A DNA stretch of 64,000 bases from the NCBI GenBank assembly GCA_964016875.1, contig OZ024728.1:27265328-27329327 (forward strand), given 5' to 3'. This document shows, one piece after another, positions 1-10,006 of this stretch (the stretch's first letter is position 1; every line of letters begins with the position of its first letter). The notes under the pieces are model-generated. The model was not told the DNA's origin. It was given only the letters and a program-made list of their open reading frames with translations, and ran no database searches. Source of the DNA: Fallopia convolvulus. Taxonomy: Eukaryota; Streptophyta; Magnoliopsida; Caryophyllales; Polygonaceae. Made by a program: the position numbers and the translations under genes.

Positions 1-796
1 GGTCATTTGGTTGGACTGCAACTACTCATGTTAAAAGTCATATGCACTGAGTTTCATCAAATGCTATTTCACCATAAAAACAATTTTATCATGAGATTTA
101 GGCTATACTATCAAAAACATGCTAAAAGGAATTAAATGGTCATGCAAGTAAAAGCAATCATAGAACCATAAAATCAAGGGTACTTATCAGTTCTAAAATC
201 TTTTTGTGTTTTTTCAAAATTTTCAATTTTTTTGTGGATTTAAAAAAAAAAAAAGCAACTAAAGCAACTTTAAAGAAAACAAACTAACACAAGAACACAA
301 AAGCACACAAAGACACACAAGTTTTATTTTCCCTCCCTACCCCATACTTAAACATTACAGTGTCCTCACTATAAAAACAAAGTAAATCATAAGAAAAGAT
401 AGGGAAAAGCAAAATAAACTCACAAAGTAGTTGTTGAAGCATAGGAAACATCCTTCAAAGAGAGATCAACGAAGAGTTTTTGGTGGAAAGTAAACCTCCA
501 TGTTGTCCATGAATGTAGCGATGGACTTCCAACGTTCGTCATCTTGCTATCGACGGTGCTCACCTTCCCAATAGCAAGATTCGGCTACCTTGTGGCGTTC
601 ATCCTCAACTGCGACGCGAGTCTCGTCCGCCTCTTGGAGCTGGTTCATCTGATTGTTGAGCTCACATTGATTCATACACAGGTGCTCCATCCGGGAGGCC
701 AAGTCATGCCCACTGTGGTGGAGGATCATAACTAGAGGCATAGTTGTTGAAGTTATACTGGTGCTGCTGGAAGCGGGGGTCATAAGGCACAATACT
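1..796 (-). mobile_element. 3' part of an Athila-like gypsy element (outermost minus copy)
   Basis: Read on the minus strand this stretch matches 14400-15130 of the plus-strand element: the end of the second ORF, then the non-coding tract with the 'gtggggacactgtaat' and 'taagtatggggt' blocks (complement near 330-375). The element continues off the left edge. Its right end is cut abruptly at 797 by the LTR of another minus-strand element, so this copy was there first and was invaded. No RT or integrase is visible. Confidence 0.75.
466..792 (-). pseudogene. C-terminal remnant of the retrotransposon second ORF
   Basis: The translated remnant aligns with the end of the second ORF at 14480-14696: a Gln/Asn-rich helical stretch (MEHLCMNQCELNNQMNQLQ), then a D/E/R/H-rich segment and a terminal block with 'DDERWKSIATFMDN' equivalent to 'DDAERWRTMYDFMRN'. 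An in-frame TAG lies between the two blocks and the frame changes upstream, near 720. It is a truncated, non-functional coding relic. The role of this protein in the family is unknown. Confidence 0.6.
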
Positions 797-2093
797 TGTT
801 GAGAGGGATTTACTCAACAACAAATAAATTTGTAGTCAAGATCCCGATGAGTACAGGGGAGTCAGGTTCATCCACGAGAGATATTCAGTATCAAATTCTG
901 TTCTTACTTAAGAGCGCAAGTAAGAGTAAAAAGCAAGGATTTTTATATCAAGGAAGAGAAATTCTAAGGTTTAGGGTATCCCCACAACAACAATCATGCA
1001 TGCCAATGCTAATAAACATAAAGATCATACTTTTATTACATAAAGGTGTCAACTTTCGTCAACCAAAGCAAATAAATCAACTAACTTTCGTTCAATTAAT
1101 AAACTTACTATCTAATCTCTTCTACTTCAACTAGGATAGATCCTCTTTCGCTTCAAAACCCTAATCGACTATTCTGATTCAAAGTTTATGCTTTCGCTTC
1201 AACTATGAATGAGAAATTCCTTTCAACTTTCGTTTCAAGGATTAAGGGCAAGAGAATAGATTCATGCAATAAAAACAATCAAAACATGATCATAAACAAT
1301 CATGCACAACCATTGTTGGGTTCAACCCCAACCTTAGAAAGGAAGACTAATCACAAATCATCATAATTAAAAACAAACAACTATATTAATGAAAGGAAAA
1401 CTTACAAATTGAATTCAAACTCGTCCCACACACGTCTCTATATCTCTACCCTCTCATGCCACTCTTTCTTCCTCCCTTTCTCCTCCTAACGTGCCCCCAA
1501 AGAGCCCTAGATTGTTGTATGTAAAATAGAGGCTAGACAAGGGTATTTATAGAGAAACTGATCTATCTAAAAGCTATCTCTAAGGAAATAAATATTTTAA
1601 TAAGATATATTCCTTCCATCTATCTAATAACATAAAAGGAAATAGGATAAAAGCCCTTTAATTGCACCGACTCGTTCTTCGCTACGATCACGAGGTACCT
1701 CGGTACCGAGGTGTTACAGCACTACGAACAACCTTGAGCAAAACTTACATAGCGGGTTCGTTACAACTCCATTTGACTCGATTCTTTTTCCTATGTCTTT
1801 GTAACCAATTTCTCTACCGCTTTCCAAGCTCAAACTTGATCTTCAATGACTTTATGAACTTCATTCCTTGAGCTTTTCCTTAAGTGTTTCTCATTGGTTT
1901 CGCTCTTTTCCTTAAAAGTGCTCCAAACAGCTTCTAAAAACCTACAAAACACCACCAAAGCTTATGTAGACTCCATATCTTAAGAAAATACGAAAAACTA
2001 CACAACAGACTCAAAACATAACACAAAACTAAAGAAAAAGACTCAAACACACAAAAACACACCCTAAAAACACGACTGAAAAGGTGGACATCA
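797..2093 (-). mobile_element. 3' LTR of a minus-strand Athila-like element
   Basis: The LTR starts on the minus strand with TGATGTCCACC (2093 downward) and ends ...CCCTCTCAACA at 797, giving TG...CA ends and 1297 bp. A TATA-like CTATAAATA (complement at 1543-1551) sits inside. The polypurine tract abuts it at 2094. It aligns along its length with the LTR at 18085-19545 but differs by many substitutions and about 160 bp in length. The two are therefore unlikely to be sister LTRs of one insertion. No 5-bp target duplication matches between 792-796 and 19546-19550. Confidence 0.8.
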
Positions 2094-2110
2094 AAATACC
2101 CCATACTTAG
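2094..2110 (-). other. Polypurine tract next to the 3' LTR
   Basis: On the minus strand the sequence CTAAGTATGGGGTATTT directly precedes the LTR start TGATG. The plus-strand element has the same tract (16376-16391) in the same position before its 3' LTR. It would prime plus-strand DNA synthesis. Confidence 0.7.
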
Positions 2111-3900
2111 ACTTGCTTGTCCTCAAGCAATCAACAAGACATCAACCAAAACCATCAACACATATATCAAGTCAATGCCCTTATCAAAAAGCAACTTCAA
2201 AGCTCATGTAGAAATAAATAGACAAGTGAATCTAACGCCATCACACATATATAAGCAACCTCAAGAAAAAGCAACTCAAAATCCAACCTCACAAGGGTAA
2301 TGTGTTTCACTCAACTCTCAAGTGTTTAGGCTTAGAATAACAACTCTCAACTCAATCCTAAATACAAAAATCAACATAGTCATTGTTACTTATATCACCA
2401 AACTCTCCACCAGAGATGTCAAAACATATAAAAATCATCAAGAGAACTTAGGCTCAATGAAAAACGTCATAGAAGCTTCCATTCGGCCGGGTTGTAATGG
2501 GGCTTGGTAATAACAAATAGGTGTGGAAATATTTTGGCTATGTGGTGCTAATAATATCTGGGAATAAAGACTCCTAAAAACTCACACATCCCAAAAACTC
2601 TCATCAAAATACACCAAAACTCACTCGACATTATGCACACTCATTTCTTTCAACCCCATTAATATCCCATCTTATCTTGCTTACAAACACTTAGGAAATT
2701 TGTCTCATGCACACTTTTTACTATTCAACTCTTTTTCGGATTTTTCATGATCTTTCTTTTTCTTCTTCCCTTAGGAGGGGGCTCGGTATCGACATAATGG
2801 GGTCGGTAACGACTTCTGCATTTTTTCTGTTTTTTCTTGTCTTTCCCCTTATTTTGTAAGTGCATTCAGGGAACCAAACTTCCTTTTACATGATAAACTG
2901 CAAGATCTTTTAAATACCCAACCTATATTACCCCACACTTGAACCAAACAATCTCACTCACCAAAATCATCACAATAACAAACACTAAGTCTTAATCCCC
3001 GGATAGGGTCAAGCTATCATCGGCTAGGAATAATTTTGTGGAGCTAAAAATAAAAGGTTATATAAGGCTCAAATTGGCTTCAAAAAGAGGATAAGGCAAA
3101 GGTAGGTAAAAAGAGAAGGTAAAAAGTGCTTTAAAGAAATAAGTTCTACATCATATGATTTCACATGCAATGAACTAATATCTCATATAGATAACCATAT
3201 AGATGACAAGAGATAATATGCATAAGGAGAGTAAATCACACAAGAAAAGAAGAGGGATTTTTTATGTTCTCCCTATAAGTCCAAAAAATAACTCACAAGG
3301 TAGAAATTTTTGTTGGATTTCAGTCACTTCTACCTAAGATCATATGTGCTCAATTTCATCACACGCTAAATATCCACATAAAAACAAATTTTCAACATGA
3401 TTCAGGCAAAGGTATTCAAACACGCTAAAGGATTTAGATGATCATGCAACTTAAAGCATATCATTGGACATCTAAGTGGAATATTATCAATCCTAAAAAC
3501 ACAAACAAAGACATAAAAACTGAGTTTCCTTTTCCCATACCCCATACATAAACCAAACAGTGTCCTCACTGTTTAAAGCAAAAAAAGAATAAAGAGGATA
3601 AAAAAAGGGAACTCACAAAGTAAAACTGAAGCTGCTTGAAACCATTGATCACTTGAGAGTTTTGCTGAATTTTCTCGATTCTGGAAAGGTCGGTACCGAG
3701 CTTGGGGGGTCATAACAAGCTTGTTGTACACCGATTCTTCCTTGTTGCTCTTGTAAACCTAGTGCATTGATTTTTTTCCTTCTTTCATTTAGCACATCTT
3801 CCACATCTTTGTACCTGAGTCACTTTACAAAAACTTCTATCCCTACTATACTAATCTAACCTAAAAAAAAGTCAAAAGAAAGCTAGCAAAAAGAACTAAG
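2111..3900 (-). mobile_element. 3' non-coding region of the minus element
   Basis: No gene is visible. The region is collinear with 14800-16390 of the plus element: the 'gacaagcaagtctaagtat' block (2107-2125 complement), the 'tgaccctatccggggatt' block (near 2997-3015), and the 'gaggacactg' block (near 3558-3568). The second ORF expected between the gag module and this region is absent (only about 250 bp at 3640-3890 lie between), so this copy has lost it. Palindromes TCGGTATCGA (2783), TCGGTAACGA (2803) and TCGGTACCGA (3690) occur here. Confidence 0.7.
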
Positions 3901-3951
3901 AAAGCAAAAACTAAAAGCGGAAACAAAGAGCGAAAACTAAAAAGCGGGTTG

Positions 3952-4003
3952 CCTCCTGTAAGCGCTACGTTTAACGTCGTTAGCCCGACGAACTTACCTT
4001 GGC
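3952..4003 (-). promoter_or_regulatory. Conserved splice-donor plus stem-loop block after gag-protease
   Basis: Minus-strand sequence reads AAGGTAAGTTCGTCGGGCTA, then ACGACGTTAAA, AGCGCTTAC and GAGGCAACCC. GTAAGT is a strong plant 5' splice-donor consensus, and CGTC...GACG can pair. The block recurs at 7763-7822 and 11985-12052, always directly after the gag-protease ORF. A role in splicing or RNA structure is inferred. Confidence 0.5.
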
Positions 4004-4006
4004 GGA

Positions 4007-6698
4007 TCAAGGTGGCTTCCATCCATCTTTGTCGGGTTCATGAGAAACCCGATACTTAGACAAAACAACATTAAAGCTTCTTTCCAAAAGATTCGGCCCT
4101 CGATCATCAATAAGTATGCTCGGTAGTCCTACAATAGGGTTAGTATAATCCGAAAACCAAGGAGGTTTCGACTCCTTCACATGACTAACAGTAGGCTCCA
4201 ATATAGAACAAGGATAGGAGAAGGGATCATGACCAGAATGTATCAAATCAAAATAAGAAGACTCACCTTGATCGAGCAGAAAAGCACTCGTTACCCACCT
4301 ATCTGGGTCAAGAAGTGCCTCGGTACTGTGCCTGAATCCATCTCCAGGTTCGTACTCCTTCAGGAAGGGGACGTTACCGACCCATGGGGGGTCAGTAGGC
4401 TCCTTGATAGGTGTGTCTCCGTTGAATTTTCCTGTTTTTGTACTCAGAGAAGGATCGGCATCGACCCATGGTGGAACAAAAAAAATTAAGCCTTTGAAAG
4501 AAACGTCGTCCACGACCCTAGTTGCCTTTACGAAAAATCCATCCGCCATGTAGAGATTCATATCGACAGGCTCCAGTGGTCCCATGTTAGCCTTGGTCCA
4601 GATAGATAATGGTAATAAACTAGCACTGGCACCTAGATCACATAGAGCTTTAAAACGGTGAGTCCCAATACCAATTGAAATTGCAGAATTACCTGGATCA
4701 CCGAGTTTCTCAGGGAGCTTTATAGATCGGACTTCACTCGACAACTCTGAGATTGATCTTTTCCTGCTCAAAATCTCTTTCAAAATTTTAGTATAGGCAG
4801 GCATTTCATTAAGGGATTCAGTAAAAGGTAAAGAAATATTTAACCCTTGAAGAATTTTGACAAAGCGTCTAAACTTTCCTTCCGTAACATCATTGGCTTT
4901 CTTAATCGGGAAAGGAAGTGTTTTTGACGGACTCGGGATAGAGAGAGGCCCGGATCGAGGCCCTACCGAATCGACAAGAGGGTCGATTGGTGATGATAAG
5001 GGGTCGGTAACGAGCTCAGATTTTGGTTCAGAAGACTTACCTGGCTTGGAGGGCTCGATGTCGACCTGGGGAGCCTCGGTATCGAGTGGTTGAGCCTCGA
5101 TATCGACCCTGCTAGGGTCGGTAACAAGCTTGACTGGGGCATCATCTTCGTTGCCGTGCTTTGTACCTTTTGGCTTGGCTCGATTTGGCCACTCTTTTCC
5201 ATTTCTGAGGTGTATGGCTGTAATTTGTCCTCTCGGGTTCTCTTCGGGATGGCCCAGTAATTGCCCTTGATGTCTTGGAATACGTGCAACTAGGTTGCTA
5301 AGTTGGGAGTTTACGCTCTTCCTCCATGTTTCTATCTCTCCCAATTTTACCTGTACACCTTTTAGTTCATCTCGGACTCCATCAATCTTGTTGTGGACTC
5401 CATCAATGCCCTCTTGTAGCCCTTGTACCCATGAAGGTGGCTCTTGATAGCTCGGAGGTCTGTAAGGAGGAACCCTTTGATCTTGCGGAGGAGGTTGGCT
5501 CCCTTGGCCATAGTTGCCCCAGGTGGGCTGATTGTTATTCCTCCCTGCATAAAAAGTATTACCTTGGTTCCTATATGGACCCCTCATGTAGTTAGCTTCT
5601 TCATATGCCTCAGCAGCACATACCTGTTGCAAGTTAGTGCAGGAAGAAGTAGCATGGGATTGAGACCCACATTCTTGACAAGAAGGAGATGATTTAAGAT
5701 AACTTACCCGCTTCTTTTGGCGGTTGATCTCGTCTTGCAAGAATTGGTGCTTCACTTCAGGGTCGACCTCATCCTTGTTTGGTGTATAGAGACGTCTTTG
5801 AGGCTGCTGGGCTTGCTGTACCCCATACATTGCATCATAATTTGTCAATTTGTCAAGCAATGCCCATGCCGCATCGGGATCCATCTCTATGAAACCGCAA
5901 GCAGTGTATAGATTGATGCGGTTTTTTGTCTCAGCATTGATCCCCTGGAAGAAGATTTCTTGGAGTACATATTGTGGTTGCCCAAGAGTACGGCACTGTC
6001 TAAGCATCTCCTTGAATCTCTCCCATGTCTCTACAAAGGTCTCGTTAGGCAGCTGGTGATAGGAGGTGATGCGTTTCCTTAACTCCGTAGTCTTGGCAGG
6101 TGGGAAGAACTTTTTCATGAATAAGTCATGCAGAGTTTCCCACTTCTTTATTGACTTGGGAGGTAGGCTCTCTAACCAGCTCAGAGCCTTTCCTGCAAGA
6201 GACCACTTGAAAGCTTTCAACAGAACATATTCCAAAGAGACACCGTTAGCAGTAATAGTGTCACATAAATCAAGGAAATTTCTAATATGTTCTATTGGGC
6301 ACTCAGTGGGTTATCCCTCAAACTGAGCCCTCTTGATCAAGGATATGAATTGAGGTTTGATCTCAAAGCTCTTCTCTATCTCAGGAAGCTCAATGGCGGA
6401 CTCTGGCACCCTCAGTTCTGGATGCATATACTATTTAGCATTCCTTGGATAGGCATTGAGTTGCTCATGTAGAGCAGTTTTTTCAATTTGTGAGGCTTCG
6501 AACTGCCTTTGGAGCGCAACCATCTGTTGTGCCATCTCTTCAAGTGTCATGGCCATGGCTTTGCCTTCTCTTAATTGGCGGTAGATGGATCGTTGTCTCT
6601 CAGTCTGTAACACGACATCATCCATATGTGGTGGAGATGGAGATCGATTGGCTCTCTTCTTCTTGCATGCCCTCGGGTTAGCTCTGCTTGAACTCGCC
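4007..6698 (-). pseudogene. gag-protease polyprotein (second minus module)
   Basis: Reading starts at MASSSRANPRACKKKR (6698) and includes a coiled region (TLEEMAQQMVALQRQ). A Retrotrans_gag-type capsid follows (FKWSLAGKALSWLESLPP ... LHDLFMKKFFPP ... LRKRITSYHQLPNETFVETW), then a zinc-knuckle-like CQECGSQSHATSSC, a Pro/Gln-rich linker, and a retropepsin start with the catalytic motif CDLGASASLLPLSIW near residue 540 of the long ORF. Two in-frame stops lie between 6431 and 6290. The second half of the protease (flap and the GRPFLAT-type segment seen at 11360) is deleted at about 4485, where the frame runs into linker sequence. The N-terminal exon resembles that of ORF2 rather than gag, so this copy is chimeric. 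Not functional. Confidence 0.8.
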
Positions 6699-6719
6699 AT
6701 TTGAAGTATCTGAAAAATC

Positions 6720-7760
6720 ACAAGTAATTAAGGTAAAATCTACTCATGTAAATAATACACCAAAGAAACCCCATACTTGCATTGAAACCACACTAAAATG
6801 CACAAATTGGCTATTCTGGTGGGGGTTGGTACCGAGCTTGAAAGGTCAGTACCGAGGTCTCTGGACTTGACATGGGTTTGGTGAGTGACAGGATCGGTAC
6901 CGACCCTGTAGGGGTCGGTATCGAGCCTGTCTTCAGAATTTTGCATCAAAGAGTCGAGTCTCAAAGCCTCGATTTGAAAAAAATTGTCACATACACAAGC
7001 CATCTGAAGCATGATTCCAAAGCAATTCCACAAAATCAAGTACCTACAACCCCACACTTACTCAAAGCCCTATGTAATCATGCCAAAATTTGCCAAAAAT
7101 CATGGTATCAATCATGCAAATCAAGAACAAGTAGCCTCATGTTTTTATAATTGAAAGAATTGCAATCCAAGCATAAGGAAACGAAATTCATCAAGATTAA
7201 GCACCAACATTGAAGCAAGAAGGCACGAATTTAAAAAAACAAAACACATTCTCGGACTAGATCTAGATCTAGGTATGAAAACCACCAAAAGTTACCATAA
7301 ATCTTCAAGAATTTCAAGTAAGAGTTAGGGTTGAGAAGCCATACGGTGGATTTGAAGATTTAGAACCGAAAAATCAAAGGGGCTAAGAGTAACGAGGATT
7401 AAGACTCGGTAACGAACAAATTTTGGGTTTTTGCTCGGTATCGAAGGCGGAGGCTCCATTTGGAGTTCGTGGATTGAATGGCGGATTGCGTGGAGTGATC
7501 TTGAGGGATTGTGGGTGAGTGGTGTGCGAATTTGCTTGAGAGTGTTTTTGATTTTGCTTGGTAGAGGCGGCGTGGGAGAAAGAAAGGCAAGGAGGCGTTT
7601 AGGTTAAAAGACTTACCTGCCGCGAGGATTACTGGGTTTTCACAGGGTCGGTACCGAGCCTGTCTCGACACTTTTTCCAGCCAAAACATTTTATTCCGCA
7701 AACTTCTATTCTAAAAAAACTAAAAAGAAAGCTAACAAAAAGAACTAAAAGAAAGAAAAC
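6720..7760 (-). mobile_element. Leader of the second ORF in the minus element (non-coding)
   Basis: No gene. On the minus strand it matches 12130-13160 of the plus element, including an 'aaccctaactct' block (7318-7329 complement; 12573-12584 in the plus copy) and the 'tgtgatttttcag' 3' splice-acceptor-like sequence just before MASSSR (6709-6721). Palindromes occur at 6894-6903 (TCGGTACCGA), 6913-6922, 7407, 7434 and 7648-7657. Confidence 0.6.
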
Positions 7761-7762
7761 TA

Positions 7763-7822
7763 AACCGGGTTGCCTCCCGTAAGCGCTATTTTTAACGTCG
7801 TTAGCCCGACGATCTTACCTTG
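7763..7822 (-). promoter_or_regulatory. Conserved splice-donor plus stem-loop block
   Basis: Second copy of the block at 3952-4003: AAGGTAAGATCGTCGGGCTA on the minus strand, followed by ACGACGTTAAAAATAGCGC, TTACGGGAGGCAACCC. It lies immediately after the gag-protease stop at 7831. Confidence 0.5.
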
Positions 7823-7830
7823 GCTAGTCC

Positions 7831-9206
7831 TTAAGGTGGTTCTCTTTCGGCTCTATCGGGGTCATGGAAGACCCAATACTTAGCCAACAAGACATTGAGA
7901 TTCGGTCTTTCATCTTCTAACAATGTGCTTGGTATTCCTACACAAGGGTTAGTAGAGTCCGAAAACCAAGGAGGCTTCGACTCATTTACTGTATGAATAG
8001 TAGGATATGATGTAGGAATATGATATAAAGAAGGATCATAACCGGGAATGATGAGATTGGAGCAGGAATACTCACCTTTGTTCTCCATAGAGAGGCTCGA
8101 TAATGAGATAGAGGACGTTACCGACCCTTCGGGAGCAGTCAATGGGTTGTTACTATGCCAGAATATACCTCCCTCGTCGTATTTCTTTCTGAAGGGCTCG
8201 GTACCAACCCATGGTGGGTCAGTAGCCGGCTCAGTACTGCTTTTGTAGGAGTTGTTTCTTGGGAGATAATCTTCCGGCTCAACATTGCTGGACTTTGGCT
8301 GGAGTGTCTCGATCTTTGCAGCAACGGCTCTTTCATTGACAGTTGGATTGAGACAAAACTCAACCCTCTCTTCCCCTATGTCAAAGTTGAGGAGTCCCTT
8401 CCGAACATCAACTCGTGCACCTGCTGTGGCAAGGAATGGTCTGTCTAGAATGATCAGTACCATGGGGTCTTCAGGCATGTCAAGAACAATAAAGTCGTTT
8501 GGTACGAAGAATTTTCCGACTTGAATGGGGACATCATCGACGACCCTTGTAGCTTTTACACAAGACCCGTTTACCATGTATAGCCTCATATCGACGGGTT
8601 CCAGAGGTCCCATATTGGCTTTTGACCAAATATATAATGGGAGTAAACTAGCACTGGCTCCCAAATCACATAGTGCCTGTAAACGGTGGTCGCCAATTCC
8701 AATAGTAATAGCAAATCTTCCAGGGTCACCTAGCTTCTCTAGGAGGGCTATAGATCGGACCTCATTGGTCAGCTCAGAAATAGACCTCTTCCTGCTAAGA
8801 ATTTTGTGTAAGCCGGCATTTCACTTAGGGCCTCAACGAATGGTATGGAAATATTTAAGCCCTGAAGACTCTTAACGAAACGCCTAAACTTTCCTTCTGT
8901 TGAGTCCTTAGACTTCTTAGGAGGGAAGGAAAAAGTCTTCACCGATCTCGGAACCAAAGCGGGCTCGAGAGGTACTGATGCCGAATCGACAAAAGGGTCG
9001 AGTGGTGTTGTAGAAGGGTCAATACCGACCCTAGTGGGGTCAGTACCGAGCTTGGGACTAAGGGAGTGGCTTGGTGTCGAGGACTTACCTGCATTGGGGT
9101 TGGTAACAACCCATGGGAGTATCGGTACCGAGGGTTTTATGCTCGGTATTGATCCCTTTTGGTTCGTTATCGATCTTGACCGGAGCATTTTCCTTAGTAA
9201 CGATCT
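7831..9206 (-). pseudogene. gag C-terminus and aspartic protease (first minus module, 3' half)
   Basis: The fragment starts in the linker (KENAPVKIDNEPKG) at the junction with the plus element and runs through the conserved 'TEGKFRRFVKSLQGLNISIP' and 'EMPAYTK' blocks. A frame break lies near 8790-8800, where the reading changes from PAYTKFLAGRG. It then enters the protease: DLGASASLLPLYIW (8630-8670), KFFVPNDFIVLDMPEDPM, and LDRPFLATAGARVDVRKG. The retropepsin is complete here, unlike at 4007, apart from GRP changed to DRP. It is the downstream half of the gag begun at 17984; about 250 residues between them are missing. Product name is from residue patterns only. Confidence 0.75.
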
Positions 9207-9769
9207 TATGAAGATAAGGAAGTCAAAATCCAAGGTTTTAAGTGAAGAAGAGTTGAAGAAAGCCAAATCTCAGGGCTCGTTAACGAACCTGTGAAGGGTC
9301 GTTAACGAGGCATAAAGATAGAATTTTTGGATGGATTTTGTAATTCCTACCGGCCCTGTGCGGAAGTCGTTAATAATGATTCTGTGTCGGTAGGGTTTTA
9401 AATGATTTTGGGGTTGTTATATCTTATATCTTATATCTTGTTATCTTTTTAGATTAAGTTTTTATCTTTTAGGTTTTTAATAGATAGCTTTCTTAGTATA
9501 AATACCCTTCTTTGTAGCCTAGAAGGGAGAGGACGATTTTTATTTTCTTTAGGAGAGCCAAATTGACGAGGTCGAGTAGAAGGACTGCGAGCCAAGGTTG
9601 ATCTAGAGAGAGAAGTTTGGGTCGTTAGTCGGATTTGCTCGGGGTTTTGTTTTGTGTTTTCGGTTTCTTCAGGATATTGTAAGACGATTTTTCTCTTATT
9701 AATTTTAAGTAGTTTTGTCTCAGCGGGGTCTTGACTTATAAATTTATTTGTTGTCAAGAAACCCTCTCA
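9207..9769 (+). mobile_element. 5' LTR remnant of the plus element
   Basis: It matches 16609-17171 base for base in length (563 bp) with about 15 substitutions. The first ~217 bp of the LTR (equivalent of 16392-16608) are missing, and the remnant joins gag sequence of the minus element directly at 9206/9207. A TATA box TATAAATA lies at 9497-9504. Palindromes TCGTTAACGA lie at 9277 and 9299. The end reads ACCCTCTCA, then TGGTCGTTACCGAC. Confidence 0.85.
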
Positions 9770-10006
9770 TGGTCGTTACCGACCCTGTCGACAGGTAGTT
9801 GTTCTAGGTCACTGTCGAGTCATTAACGTCCCCCTCAGGGTCGTTACCGACCCTGTCGACAGGTAGTTGTTTCTCTCTTTTTAGTTTCAGCTTTTATGGG
9901 ATCACTCCAGGCTCGTTAACGACCCTATTCCGGCTTGTTAACGACCCTCGCCGAGAACCCGTTTTGCTTTTTGATTTCGTTTTTTTTGTTTTTGTTTTTG
10001 CATACA
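9770..10006 (+). mobile_element. 5' leader of the plus element with a duplicated 30-bp block
   Basis: No gene. The block TCGTTACCGACCCTGTCGAC followed by AGGTAGTTGTT occurs twice, at 9773 and 9841 (68 bp apart). Further palindromes lie at 9913 and near 9934. A pyrimidine-rich run (about 9976-10000) ends in GCATACAG at 10007, a good 3' splice acceptor directly before the gag reading frame. CAGGTAGTT within each duplicated block is a possible donor. The tRNA-Asp primer site expected here is replaced by TGGTCGTTACCGACCC. Confidence 0.55.

Noticed and set aside
4181..4489. Plus-strand ORF opposite the gag-protease module
   Set aside because: It is the antisense shadow of the minus-strand polyprotein, as are the plus ORFs at 4857-6326.
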